DNA from: Sediminivirga luteola
GTDB lineage: Bacteria > Actinomycetota > Actinomycetes > Actinomycetales > Brevibacteriaceae
DNA length: 64,000 nt
Assembly: GCF_014639315.1 (NCBI RefSeq)
Contig: NZ_BMFY01000019.1
Location: 1-64,000 of the forward strand
Reading direction: 5' to 3'
Part shown: positions 16,213 through 25,401 of the stretch, one piece after another
Layout of the letters: every line of letters begins with the position of its first letter
Position numbering within the stretch: the first letter of the stretch is position 1
Notes under the pieces: generated by a model
Seen by the model: the letters and a program-made list of their open reading frames with translations, nothing else
The model's database searches: none
Told to the model about the DNA's origin: nothing
Position numbers and translations under genes: made by a program

Positions 16213-17519
16213 ACCGAGCAGCCACATTCACCGGCAGGCTGACGGCCGCGGCCCTGGCCGCGTTCCTCGGCCTGACCGGCTTGTTCGCCCTGACCGCCGC
16301 CCCGGCCTCGGCGGCACCGCAGGTGAGCGTCTCCGGACAGCCACCGGCCGACGGGCCCGGGGAGCTGCAGCTCTCCGGTTCCGGATTCCAATCGGTCGAA
16401 GGCGGGTTCGGCGGCATCTATGTGCTCTTCGGCTGGGTGAGCGATCCGCAGGGCGGCAGCTGGCGGCCCAGCCAGAACGGCGTCACCGGCCGGGACTACC
16501 GCTACCAGTACGACGACGAGACCAACCCGGAGGGCTACCAGCTCTTCGTCACCTTCCCCGGCAGCTCGACCGCATCGGCGGCGAACGGCGGCGAACTGAG
16601 CGCCGACGGCACCTGGAGCGGCACGCTCAAGACCCAGGGAGCCGTGTTCGACACCTTCGACCGGCAGGGCAACCGGGAGACGCTCGACTGCACCCAGGTG
16701 CAGTGCGGCATCATCACCATCGGCGCGCACGGCGTGAAGAACGCCAACAACGAATCGTTCACGCCGGTCGACTTCTCCGGTGCCGGGGAGGCGGGCGCCG
16801 CGGGCGACGACGGCGGGAACGCCGATGAGGGGGAGGCCGCCGCCGGTGACCAGGCCTCGGAGGAACCCGCCGAGGAGGCTCCCGCTGCCGCGGCCGTTCC
16901 CGAGACCGCGGCTCCTGTGGCTGCGCCCCTGATCGATCCGACCTCTCTCGCGGAAGGGACCCGCATGTTCACCCTGCTCCTCGTCCTGCTGGCCGTGGCA
17001 GTCGTCCTGGGCCTGTCGATCATCGGCCTGTCCTTCGGCATCGGCGGCTATCTGGCGGCCAAGAGCCTGCTGCTGGGCGTGAGCCCCGAGGCGCTCGAGC
17101 GTGAGCGCGGCAAACGCGAACGGCGCGCCATCAAGGCCCGTGAGAAGCGCAAGCGCAAGACCGATGCGGTGCGCCGGCGCGAGGAGCTCAGGACGGTCAG
17201 GGCGCAGGCGAAGAACTCCTCCCAGCTCGCCCGCGGTGAGATGGAGCAGCTGCCGCCCGCAGCCGAGAGCTATGACGAGATCGTGCGGTTCTTCGAGAAC
17301 GACCCGAACACGCCCCCGGCCGAACCGGCGTACCCCGCCCCAGGTTCAGGCGCCGGGCAGGGGCCGGGCATCGACCCGGAGGCGCCCACGACGGTCCAGC
17401 CTGCGGTCTCCGGACGGCGTGAGACCGGCGAACCGGCGACCGCCGTCGTCGGCAGCGTGCCCGCCGATCCGGATTCCTCTCGCGGTGACCAGCGCGGGCC
17501 CAGGAAGGAGACCCCGTGA
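16209..17519 (+). CDS. Membrane-anchored surface protein of the haem-uptake operon
   Basis: A 436-aa protein with a signal peptide ending ASA near residue 35 and an extracellular beta domain (about 37-195). That domain resembles the beta domain before the last linkers in the two LPXTG HtaA-like proteins (shared pattern around GSGFQ and the GSWRPS-type segment). An acidic Ala-rich linker, one membrane helix (about 252-277), a strongly basic helical stretch (about 285-345) and a Pro-rich cytoplasmic tail follow. The topology recalls HtaB/HtaC-type accessory proteins of Corynebacterium, but this one lacks the HtaA-like FYGGMTYW core. It sits between hmuV and the third HtaA-like gene with overlapping ends. 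A role in haem relay is inferred from position. Confidence 0.7.
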   Translation: MNRAATFTGRLTAAALAAFLGLTGLFALTAAPASAAPQVSVSGQPPADGPGELQLSGSGFQSVEGGFGGIYVLFGWVSDPQGGSWRPSQNGVTGRDYRYQYDDETNPEGYQLFVTFPGSSTASAANGGELSADGTWSGTLKTQGAVFDTFDRQGNRETLDCTQVQCGIITIGAHGVKNANNESFTPVDFSGAGEAGAAGDDGGNADEGEAAAGDQASEEPAEEAPAAAAVPETAAPVAAPLIDPTSLAEGTRMFTLLLVLLAVAVVLGLSIIGLSFGIGGYLAAKSLLLGVSPEALERERGKRERRAIKAREKRKRKTDAVRRREELRTVRAQAKNSSQLARGEMEQLPPAAESYDEIVRFFENDPNTPPAEPAYPAPGSGAGQGPGIDPEAPTTVQPAVSGRRETGEPATAVVGSVPADPDSSRGDQRGPRKETP

Positions 17520-20374
17520 GCGCGCTGCAGGCCGGGACCGGTGCAGCGGACGGCCGGACCCCGGCGCGCAGGAGCCTGCGAGCGCGGCTGCTGGCCGGGC
17601 TCGCCGCCCTCGGGGTAGCTGCCAGCGGCGCGTTCCTGTTCCCGCAGGCGGTACAGGCCGCCGAGATCACAGTGACCGACGCCCGGTTCGCCTGGAGCAT
17701 CAACGACGAGTCCGGCAACAGCGCCTTCTACGGCGGCTGCAACTTCCTCAGCGCTGGCATCGCCGGTGACAACGGCGGAGCGACTGTGTGGACGGCCGAG
17801 GAGGCCGAGGAGCTGTACTCCACCTCGGAGGGCAATGTCTCCATCCGCAAGCCCGACGCCGACGGCGGCTGGGTCACCCCGACCTGGCAGACGAAGTGCC
17901 AGGCGCCCGACGGCGGCAGCACCACCCCGCCGAGCAACGACCGCTTCTCCGGCAACGAGGTCGTCATCGACAACGGCACCGGCACGGTCGATCCCGCCTC
18001 CGGAGACGCCGAGATCCGCTGGGACGGCTCCTTCACCGTGGTCTTCTACGGCGGCATGACGTACTGGAGCGTCACCGACCCGGTCCTGCGCATCGAGGAC
18101 GGCCGCGGCACCCTCACCGGCACCGCCTCGGGGTACGGGGCGGACATGTTCGACCTGAGCAAATGGGTGCCGCTGGAACCACGGGACATCGAACTGGCGA
18201 CCTTCGCCGATGCCGAGGTCGGCGAGGACGGGCTGGAGATCCAGCCGGATTACCTCGGCGTGGAGATCGATGTGGAGGCCGACGGGCCCTCCGGGCCGCA
18301 GATCCGCTCCGGGGATCACTGGGGCTCCTTCCCGCAGTCGTTCATCGACTTCCAGATCGAGACCGGGCAGGCGGCGTACTGGTACTCCTCCGGCGGGCAG
18401 GTCGACCGGCACAAGCCGGCGAACCCGTTCACGGTGACCTACTCCGCGGACGCCACTCCGCGGGTAACGTTCGACGACGCCGGCTCCTGGCCGCCGCTGC
18501 GCCTGCCCGCATCGCGGGACACCCTCACCGCCGGATTGCAGAACATCGGGCTTCCGGTCCTGGACGAGGAAGGGCGGGAGACCAGTGAGCTCGAACCCGT
18601 CCCGGAGAACTCCGTGGTCACTGTCATTGCCGCCGGCGGTCCCGAGGGAGGCGTGCAGCTGGAGAGCGCCGGCGCGACCAACGCGGTCAACGCCTCGGGG
18701 CGCGCCACGGTCTCGGTACGACTGGACGCCCTGGAACCAGGGCAGTACTGGCTGATGTTCCTGGTGAATGATCGCATCATCCCGCTGGGGAACACCGGAC
18801 GTGATGATCATCGGGTTGCCCTCGAGTACGGCGTCGCGGAACCGGAGGGGCCGCCGACGTCGCTGGAGGCGACTGCGCTGTCCCCGTCCTCCGTGCTGCT
18901 GGGCTGGGAACCGCCGGACGGGACGGTCGGCAGCTACCGCATCGACGCCTATGAGGGCGACGAGCCCTCCGGCGATCCGGTCCGGCTGCGCGAGGCCTCC
19001 GCTTCCGCCCCGGGCGGCGCCAGCGAGAAGACCGTGCAGGGATTGCAGGCCGCCACCGAGTACACCTTCACCGTCACCCCCGTGTTCGCGGGACAGGACT
19101 ATGAGACGTCCGAACCCGTCACGGTCCGGACCCTCGAATCCGGCAGCGCACCCGGGGGCGAGGAACCGCCCGGCGAGGGTCCCGGGGAGGACCCGGCCGG
19201 CGGCGGCGAGCCGTCGGACGGCGCGGTGTTCTACTGGGGCATCAACAACGAGACTAATTCCGGCGCCTACTGGGGAGGCTGCAACTTCCTCTCCGCCGGG
19301 CGCTCGGGCGACGCCGGGGCCGCCGCGGTCTGGTCCCAGCCGGACGGCCTGTACTCCGGCTCCGAGGGCAACGTCAGCGTCGAGAAACCCGATGCGAACG
19401 GCAACTTCGTGCCCGCGACCTGGGGAAACAAGTGCCAGGACCGCAACGGGCGCACCGTGCAGGTCAGCCAGCCCTTCGACTCGGAGCCGTGGACCGAGAC
19501 CCGCGTGAAGATCACCGGCGGGGAGGTCTCCGAGCACGAGGACGGCTCGGTGACGGTCGAATGGGAGGGCAGCTTCACGGTGGTCTTCTACGGCGGCATG
19601 ACCTACTGGTGGGCCTCGGACCCGGTCCTGGAACTGGACCCCAGCGGCAATGGGCGCGTGACGGCCACCGCGGGCGGATACGGAGCCGATATGTTCGACG
19701 CCAGCAAGTGGGTCGAACTGGACGAGCGGACCATCACCCTCGCGGATCTGCGAGGCGTGGACGTCGATGCCGCGCTCGGCCAGGGCTACTTCGAGCAGAC
19801 CCCGGAGTACCTCGGAGTGCGCTACGCCGGCAATCATGAGGGCGCCGGCGGCGACGCCGTCGGCGGCGTGGACGAACTCCCCAGCAGCCAGGCGCGGCGC
19901 GACGCTGAGAACGAGGCGTACTGGGGGTCCTTCCCGGAGTCGTTCGTGGACTTCCAGGCGGAAACCGGGCAGTACTCCTACTGGTTCACCTCCAACGGCG
20001 CGCGCGATCCGTACAAGCCCGCGCTGCCGCTGACGGTGTCCTTCGACGGCGAGTACGCGCCGGCCGCCGGGAACTACTCCGGCCAGGACACCGGTGCCGG
20101 GGGCGGAGCATCGCCGTCGAACCCCGGCGGCCCCGCCGGACCGGGCAGCGGCGCGCCTGAGGCCGCCGGCAGTCCTGCTGACGCCTCGACCCGGGAACAG
20201 ACCGATGTGAACGCGGCCAGCGCGCAGACACCCGGATCGGCAGGCATCGGCGCCCTGAACCCCTGGGTCTGGGGGATCGCCGGTGCCAGCGTCCTGGCCA
20301 TCGGCGGCGCCAACTGGGCCGTCTGGTCGTTCATCCGCCGCAAGATCGGTTTGGACCCCAAAGCCCTTCTGTGA
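17516..20374 (+). CDS. htaA: Membrane-anchored HtaA-like protein with two HtaA-like domains and an FN3 domain
   Basis: A 952-aa protein starting at GTG, which overlaps the previous stop and has AGGAAGGAG upstream. After a signal peptide ending VQAAE (about residue 45) come a first HtaA-like domain (about 53-315), a short beta domain, a fibronectin type III domain (about 444-540), a second HtaA-like domain (about 570-855) and a Gly/Pro linker. It ends in a membrane helix (about 915-940) and a short RRK tail, so it is anchored by a helix rather than by sortase. Both HtaA-like domains carry FYGGMTYW. The first is almost identical at DNA level to the gene at 10193. In the operon hmuTUV-accessory-htaA-hmuO it probably passes haem to HmuT. 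Confidence 0.85.
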   Translation: MSALQAGTGAADGRTPARRSLRARLLAGLAALGVAASGAFLFPQAVQAAEITVTDARFAWSINDESGNSAFYGGCNFLSAGIAGDNGGATVWTAEEAEELYSTSEGNVSIRKPDADGGWVTPTWQTKCQAPDGGSTTPPSNDRFSGNEVVIDNGTGTVDPASGDAEIRWDGSFTVVFYGGMTYWSVTDPVLRIEDGRGTLTGTASGYGADMFDLSKWVPLEPRDIELATFADAEVGEDGLEIQPDYLGVEIDVEADGPSGPQIRSGDHWGSFPQSFIDFQIETGQAAYWYSSGGQVDRHKPANPFTVTYSADATPRVTFDDAGSWPPLRLPASRDTLTAGLQNIGLPVLDEEGRETSELEPVPENSVVTVIAAGGPEGGVQLESAGATNAVNASGRATVSVRLDALEPGQYWLMFLVNDRIIPLGNTGRDDHRVALEYGVAEPEGPPTSLEATALSPSSVLLGWEPPDGTVGSYRIDAYEGDEPSGDPVRLREASASAPGGASEKTVQGLQAATEYTFTVTPVFAGQDYETSEPVTVRTLESGSAPGGEEPPGEGPGEDPAGGGEPSDGAVFYWGINNETNSGAYWGGCNFLSAGRSGDAGAAAVWSQPDGLYSGSEGNVSVEKPDANGNFVPATWGNKCQDRNGRTVQVSQPFDSEPWTETRVKITGGEVSEHEDGSVTVEWEGSFTVVFYGGMTYWWASDPVLELDPSGNGRVTATAGGYGADMFDASKWVELDERTITLADLRGVDVDAALGQGYFEQTPEYLGVRYAGNHEGAGGDAVGGVDELPSSQARRDAENEAYWGSFPESFVDFQAETGQYSYWFTSNGARDPYKPALPLTVSFDGEYAPAAGNYSGQDTGAGGGASPSNPGGPAGPGSGAPEAAGSPADASTREQTDVNAASAQTPGSAGIGALNPWVWGIAGASVLAIGGANWAVWSFIRRKIGLDPKALL

Positions 20375-20408
20375 CCATAATCACTTCAGACGTATATAAG
20401 GAGACACC

Positions 20409-21059
20409 ATGCCGGAATCGCTCGCCGTACTCCTGCGGGAGAGCACGCAGGAGGCACATGAGGCCGCTGAGAACGCCTCATTCATGTCCTCCCTCATGGG
20501 CGGGCATCTCTCCGCCGAGGCCTACGCCGATCTGCTCGACCAGTACTGGTTCTTCTACCGGGCGCTGGAGCAGAAGGCGGACGCGTTCGAGGGCGATCCG
20601 CAGATCGGCGAGATCGTGGACCGCCGCCTGGACCGGCTGCCGGCCATCGAGACCGACGTCCTGGCGCTACGCGGCCGTCCCGCCCACGAGACCGAGCCGC
20701 TGCCGGCCACCGTCGAGTACGTGGCCCGGATCGAGGGCATCGGCGCCGATGAACCCGAGCGCTTCCTGGCGCATCACTACCTGCGCTACCTGGGCGACCT
20801 CTCCGGCGGCCAGGTCGTGGGCCGCCTGGTCGGCCGGCACTACGGCATCGCCGACGACGCGCTGACGATGTACCGGTTCGCCGGGATCGAGAAGCCCAAG
20901 CCCTACAAGGACCGCTACCGCGATCTGCTGGCCGGGCTGGACTTCTCGCCCGCTCAGCGCGAGCGCCTGATCGAGGAGGCGCGTGCCGGTTTCCAGCTCA
21001 ACAAGCGCATCTTCGATCAGCTCGGCGAGCGCTATCTGCCCGCCGCCGCAGCGGTCTGA
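20409..21059 (+). CDS. hmuO: Haem oxygenase HmuO
   Basis: A 216-aa haem oxygenase of the classical helical family, normal in length. The proximal ligand is His17 in STQEAHEAAE, and the distal helix carries GDLSGGQ. The enzyme splits imported haem to biliverdin, CO and ferrous iron in the cytoplasm. AAGGAG precedes the ATG, and only 34 nt separate it from the htaA-like gene, so it is very likely the last gene of the hmu operon. This placement makes the island a self-contained surface-to-iron pathway. Confidence 0.95.
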   Translation: MPESLAVLLRESTQEAHEAAENASFMSSLMGGHLSAEAYADLLDQYWFFYRALEQKADAFEGDPQIGEIVDRRLDRLPAIETDVLALRGRPAHETEPLPATVEYVARIEGIGADEPERFLAHHYLRYLGDLSGGQVVGRLVGRHYGIADDALTMYRFAGIEKPKPYKDRYRDLLAGLDFSPAQRERLIEEARAGFQLNKRIFDQLGERYLPAAAAV

Positions 21060-21143
21060 GACGCCCGCCACGACCCCGGTTCTCGCGTCTCACCCCAGGT
21101 GCGGCTGGAGTGGCACGCAGGAACCGAGGCCACGGGTGTTGCG

Positions 21144-21968
21144 ATGAACATAGGCCAGAAGCCGGCGCGCCGGGCCGTGGACCATAGGGCGCTGCCCGTG
21201 TTCGAGGCCGGAGCGGTCGAGGTGCCCTATGTGATCTCGGGGATGGACGAGATCGTCTCGCAGGACACCTTCTGGGAGCCGCACGCGCATCCCACGCACG
21301 AGCTGCTCTGGAACCTGCGCGGCGCCTCCACGGCCACCATCGGCGCCCGGACCTGGACGATCACCCCGGCCGTGGGGCTGTGGATTCCCGCCGGGACCGT
21401 GCATACGGGCCAGGCAGCGGCGGGTACGTGGTACCGGGCCGCGCAGTTCGGCGTGCATGCGGCGCCTTCCCTCTCCGATGTCCCGGTCGCCGTGGAGGTC
21501 ACCACCCTGCTGCGGTGCCTGCTCGAACGCCTGGACGATGAATCCCTGCCCGCCGATTCGAGGGAGCTGACCGAACGCCTGGTGCTCGACGTCCTGGCGC
21601 CCTCCCCGCATGAGCTGCTGGTGCAACGCCCGGAGCATCGACTGCTGGCGCCCATCGCCGACGCCCTGCTTGCCGACCCCGCGGACCGGCGCACCCTGTC
21701 CGACTGGGCGCGCCAGTGCGGCGTGAGCCCTCGCACGATCACCAGGGCCTTCGCCGCGGAGACCGGCCTGAACTTCTCCCGCTGGCAGTCCGCGGTGCGC
21801 ACCCAGCGCGCGGTGATGCTGCTCACGCGCGGCGGCACGGTGGAGGAGACGGCGGCGCGCCTGGGCTACTCCTCGGCGAGCGCGTTCGGCGTCGCCTTTC
21901 GCCGGGTCACGGGCCAGACGCCCGGATCCTTCACCGTACGGCAGGGGCAGGCCACCGCCGACCGCTGA
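21144..21968 (+). CDS. AraC-family transcriptional regulator
   Basis: A 274-aa regulator with an N-terminal cupin-like sensing domain (HAHPTHELLWNLRG segment) and a C-terminal double helix-turn-helix (LSDWARQCGVSPRTITRAF and ARLGYSSASAFGVAFRR). It lies just upstream of, and in line with, a ferric-siderophore importer, a common arrangement for AraC proteins that sense a siderophore and activate its uptake. The ATG at 21144 is used; an in-frame GTG at 21099 would add 15 residues, and neither has a good ribosome-binding site. The effector is not deducible. Confidence 0.82.
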   Translation: MNIGQKPARRAVDHRALPVFEAGAVEVPYVISGMDEIVSQDTFWEPHAHPTHELLWNLRGASTATIGARTWTITPAVGLWIPAGTVHTGQAAAGTWYRAAQFGVHAAPSLSDVPVAVEVTTLLRCLLERLDDESLPADSRELTERLVLDVLAPSPHELLVQRPEHRLLAPIADALLADPADRRTLSDWARQCGVSPRTITRAFAAETGLNFSRWQSAVRTQRAVMLLTRGGTVEETAARLGYSSASAFGVAFRRVTGQTPGSFTVRQGQATADR

Positions 21969-22002
21969 CTGAACTGCGACATCGTCTGTCGGTTTCGCGT
22001 GA

Positions 22003-22046
22003 TTGCGCCAGGCACGCTCCTGGCCTAGATTTTAGGCGAGCCTTCC
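22003..22046 (+). promoter_or_regulatory. Promoter with iron-box-like site for the siderophore importer operon
   Basis: TTGCGC (22003-22008) and TAGATT (22026-22031) are 17 bp apart. Immediately downstream lies TTAGGCGAGCCTT with the dyad AGGC-GA-GCCT (22034-22043), a DtxR/IdeR-like sequence placed to block transcription when iron is plentiful. The match to the full 19-bp consensus is only partial (about 11 of 19). Confidence 0.55.
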
Positions 22047-22109
22047 CTCTCGTTGATGAGGGTGTCTTATGGAAGGTCCCATCGAATCCGAGAGTGAGCC
22101 CGTATCATC

Positions 22110-23147
22110 ATGCGTTCGCGCCGTACTGCAGCCGTGGTGGCCTCCGCCGCCGCTTCCCTCGCCGCCGCCCTGACCCTGAGCGCGTGCGGCAACGCCTCCG
22201 CCGATGCCGGCGAGACCCCGGCCGGATCCGCCGAGGGCTACCCCATCGTCATCGAGCACGCCCTGGGCACCACCACCATCCCGGCGGAACCGGAACGCGT
22301 GGCCACCGTGAACTGGGCGAACCACGAGGTGCCCCTCGCGCTGGGCGTCGTGCCGGTGGGCATGGCCGCGGCGAACTTCGGCGACGACGACGGTGACGGC
22401 GTCCTCCCCTGGGTGGACGCCCGGCTGGAAGAACTCGGCGCAGAGACGCCCGTGCTGTTCGACGAGACCGACGGCATCGACTTCGAAGCCGTCGCCGACA
22501 CCCAGCCCGATGTCATCCTGGCCGCCTACTCCGGCCTGACCCAGGAGGACTACGAGACGCTGCAGGAGATCGCCCCCGTCGTCGCGTACCCGGAGGCCCC
22601 GTGGGCCACCACCTGGCGGGAGATGATCGAGGTCAACAGCCAGGCGCTCGGCAAGGCCGAGGAGGGTGAGCAGCTCATCGCCGGCCTGGAGGACGAGATC
22701 GCCCAGACCGTCGCCGAGCATCCTGATCTGGAGGGCACGTCGGCGATGTTCGTCACCCACGTCGACACCACCGATCTGAGCACCGTGAACTTCTACACCG
22801 CCAACGACCCGCGGACCGACTTCTTCCTCGACCTGGGCATGGAGCACCCGCAGGCAGTGCTGGAGGCCTCCGAGAGCGGTGAGTTCGCCGGCAGCGTCAG
22901 CGCCGAGCAGGTGGACGTGTTCGACGATGTGGAACTCGTCGTGACCTACGGCGACCAGTCTCTGGTGGACACGCTCCAGGCGGACCCGCTGCTGTCGCAG
23001 ATGCCCGCCATCGCCGATGACGCCGTGGTCTTCCTGGACGGCAGCGGGCCGCTGGGCACCGCGGCCAACCCCACGCCGCTGTCCATCTCCTGGGTCGTCG
23101 AGGACTACGTGGAGATGCTGGCCGGAGCCGCTGCAGCGGACCGGTGA
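22110..23147 (+). CDS. Iron-siderophore ABC transporter substrate-binding lipoprotein
   Basis: A 345-aa binding protein with a signal peptide and lipobox LSAC (Cys26), so it is tethered outside the membrane. It has the TroA-like fold of ferric-siderophore receptors: EPERVATVNWANHEVPLALG near the start, and an inter-domain helix after DTQPDVILAAYSGLTQEDYE, are typical of FepB/FecB-type proteins. It heads a four-gene operon (binding protein, two permeases, ATPase) with overlapping ends. Its particular siderophore cannot be named; many relatives bind catecholate or mixed-type ferric chelates. Confidence 0.88.
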   Translation: MRSRRTAAVVASAAASLAAALTLSACGNASADAGETPAGSAEGYPIVIEHALGTTTIPAEPERVATVNWANHEVPLALGVVPVGMAAANFGDDDGDGVLPWVDARLEELGAETPVLFDETDGIDFEAVADTQPDVILAAYSGLTQEDYETLQEIAPVVAYPEAPWATTWREMIEVNSQALGKAEEGEQLIAGLEDEIAQTVAEHPDLEGTSAMFVTHVDTTDLSTVNFYTANDPRTDFFLDLGMEHPQAVLEASESGEFAGSVSAEQVDVFDDVELVVTYGDQSLVDTLQADPLLSQMPAIADDAVVFLDGSGPLGTAANPTPLSISWVVEDYVEMLAGAAAADR

Positions 23148-24196
23148 CGACCGCCGTCACTCCCTCCGCGACCAGGCGCCGCGCGCCGGCCGTCCCCGGA
23201 CGGCCGGCGCGCATGCGCGTGCTCTGGCTGCTCCTGGCCGCAGTGCTCACGGCGCTGCTCGGCGCCGCCTCCCTGGTGATCGGCTCCCGCGAGGTGCCGT
23301 GGACAGATGTGCTGGCCGCGCTGCAGGGTTCCGCGGACAACCTCAACCAGGCGGCTGTGACCAAACGCATCCCGCGCACCGTGCTGGCGCTCCTGGCCGG
23401 CGCCGCCCTGGGCCTGGCCGGGGCCGTCATGCAGGGCGTCACGCGTAACCCCCTGGCCGATCCCGGCATCCTCGGGGTCAATATGGGCGCCTCGCTGGCC
23501 GTCGCGGTCGGCATCGCCTGGTTCGGCATGTTCAGCTATACCGCCTTCATCTGGACGGCCATCCTGGGCGCCGCCGTGACCGCGGTGTTCGTCTACGCCA
23601 TCGGGTCCCTCGGCCGGGGCGGGGCCACCCCGCTGAAGCTTGCGCTGGCCGGGGCGGCCACCTCCGCCGCGCTGGTGTCCTTCATCAGCGCCGTCGTGCT
23701 TCCTCGGGCCGATATCGCTCAGAGCGTGCGCTCCTGGCAGATCGGCGGCGTCGGCGGCGCCGGATTCGAAGGGATCGGCCGGATGCTGCCCTTCCTCATC
23801 GCCGGCGCCGTCATCTGCCTGCTGGCCGCCCGCCCCCTCAACTCACTGGCGCTCGGGGACGAGTTGGCGGCTGGATTGGGGGAGCGGGTGGCGGTGGCGC
23901 GGGCCGCGGCCGCGCTGGGAGCGGTCATGCTCTGCGGGGCGGTCACCGCCATCGCCGGTCCGATCGGGTTCGTCGGCCTGGTCGTCCCGCATCTGTGCCG
24001 CCTGCTGATCGGCGTGGACCACCGCTGGCTGCTGCCGTTCTCCGCCCTGACCGGCGCAGCCCTGCTGACCGCCTCCGATGTGGCCGGGCGCATCATCGCC
24101 CGCCCGGAAGAACTCGACGTCGGCATCGTGACCGCGCTCGTCGGAGCGCCGTTCTTCATCTACATCGTCCGGCGGCAGAAGGTGCGCGAACTATGA
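23144..24196 (+). CDS. Iron-siderophore ABC transporter permease, first subunit
   Basis: A 350-aa FecCD-family permease starting at GTG, which overlaps the previous stop. The hallmarks are RIPRTVLALLAGAALGLAGA, the TRNPLADPGILGVNMGA loop and GLVVPHLCRLLIGVDHR, the ATPase-contact region. It should pair with the next gene to form a heterodimeric channel for ferric-siderophore import. It overlaps both neighbours by 4 nt. Confidence 0.9.
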   Translation: MTTAVTPSATRRRAPAVPGRPARMRVLWLLLAAVLTALLGAASLVIGSREVPWTDVLAALQGSADNLNQAAVTKRIPRTVLALLAGAALGLAGAVMQGVTRNPLADPGILGVNMGASLAVAVGIAWFGMFSYTAFIWTAILGAAVTAVFVYAIGSLGRGGATPLKLALAGAATSAALVSFISAVVLPRADIAQSVRSWQIGGVGGAGFEGIGRMLPFLIAGAVICLLAARPLNSLALGDELAAGLGERVAVARAAAALGAVMLCGAVTAIAGPIGFVGLVVPHLCRLLIGVDHRWLLPFSALTGAALLTASDVAGRIIARPEELDVGIVTALVGAPFFIYIVRRQKVREL

Positions 24197-25401
24197 ACGC
24201 CGTTCCCGCCGCCCCGCAGGGGCCGGCATCCCACGGGCCGGTATCCCACGATCCGTCCGCATCGCACGGCCCGGCACCTCACGGCCCGTCCGCATCGCAA
24301 GGCCCGGCACCCGGCTCCGCACCCGGCAGCTCGCCCGTCGCGGCGAGGGAGCGAGGCATCCTTGCAGCGCCGCCGGAACTCACCGGTGCCGTGACGCATT
24401 CCCGTCTCCGCCGGGGACGCCGCCGGCGCCTCGTCGTCCTGGTCCTCGCCGCGCTCATCGCCGGGGTCTTCCTGCTCACGCTCATGGTGGGGCAGACCTT
24501 CTACCCGCTCGATCAGGTCGTCCGGGTCGTGCTCGGCGAAGACGTTCCCGGCGCCTCTTTCACCGTCGGGCGCCTGAGGCTCCCGCGCGCGATGCTGGCG
24601 GTGCTGGCCGGAGCCTGTTTCGGGCTCGGCGGCGTCGTCTTCCAGACGATGCTGCGCAACCCGCTGGCCAGCCCGGACATCATCGGGATCAGCTCCGGGG
24701 CCTCCGCGGCGGCGGCCTTCGCCATCATCATGCTCTCGATGGGCGGGGTGCAGGTCTCCATCGTCGCCATCGCCGGCGGTCTGGGCGTCGCCCTGGCCGT
24801 CTACCTGCTCTCCTTCCGCGGCGGCCTGGCCGGGACACGGCTGATCCTGGTAGGCATCGGCGTCGCGGCCATGCTCGACTCGGTCACCGCGTACGTGCTC
24901 AGCAAAGCGCCCCAGTGGGAACTGCAGGAGGCCATGCGCTGGCTGACCGGCAGCCTTAACGGCGCCGGATACGGAACGGTCATGCCGGTGCTGGTCGCGC
25001 TCGCGGTACTCGGACCGGTGCTGCTCAGCCAGTCCCGTGCGCTCTCGCTCCTGCGGCTGGGAGACGATACCGCCGCGGCGCTGGGCGTGCGCACTGAGCG
25101 CACCCGCATCCTGCTCATCGTGGCGGCGGTCGGATTGATCGCCTTCGCCACCGCCGCGACCGGCCCCATCGCCTTCGTGGCCTTCCTCTCCGGTCCCATC
25201 GCCGCGCGCATCGCGGGCCCCGCGGGCTCGCTCCTCATCCCGTCCGCCCTGGTGGGGGCTCTCCTGGTGCTCGTGGCGGACTTCGCCGGGCAGTTCCTGT
25301 TCGGCCTGCGCTACCCGGTCGGCGTCGTCACCGGGGCGCTCGGAGCGCCGTACCTGCTGTACCTCATCATCCGCACGAACCGCACGGGAGGCTCCCTGTG
25401 A
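24193..25401 (+). CDS. Iron-siderophore ABC transporter permease, second subunit, with His/Pro repeat head
   Basis: A 402-aa FecCD-family permease. The transport domain begins after about residue 75 and shows RLPRAMLAVLAGACFGLGG and the RNPLASPDIIGISSGAS loop. The ATG at 24193 overlaps the previous stop. Unusually, the first 50 or so residues are a repeat of short SHGP/SHDP/PHGP units rich in His, Pro and Ser, encoded by tandem DNA repeats. This head would be cytoplasmic if the usual topology holds. His-rich tails can bind metals, but a role here is speculation. Confidence 0.88.
   Translation: MNAVPAAPQGPASHGPVSHDPSASHGPAPHGPSASQGPAPGSAPGSSPVAARERGILAAPPELTGAVTHSRLRRGRRRRLVVLVLAALIAGVFLLTLMVGQTFYPLDQVVRVVLGEDVPGASFTVGRLRLPRAMLAVLAGACFGLGGVVFQTMLRNPLASPDIIGISSGASAAAAFAIIMLSMGGVQVSIVAIAGGLGVALAVYLLSFRGGLAGTRLILVGIGVAAMLDSVTAYVLSKAPQWELQEAMRWLTGSLNGAGYGTVMPVLVALAVLGPVLLSQSRALSLLRLGDDTAAALGVRTERTRILLIVAAVGLIAFATAATGPIAFVAFLSGPIAARIAGPAGSLLIPSALVGALLVLVADFAGQFLFGLRYPVGVVTGALGAPYLLYLIIRTNRTGGSL

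Noticed and set aside
17270-19837. An 855-codon minus-strand open frame under the third HtaA-like gene
   Set aside because: Same shadow pattern as at the other HtaA-like genes; it arises because the coding strand avoids certain codons.
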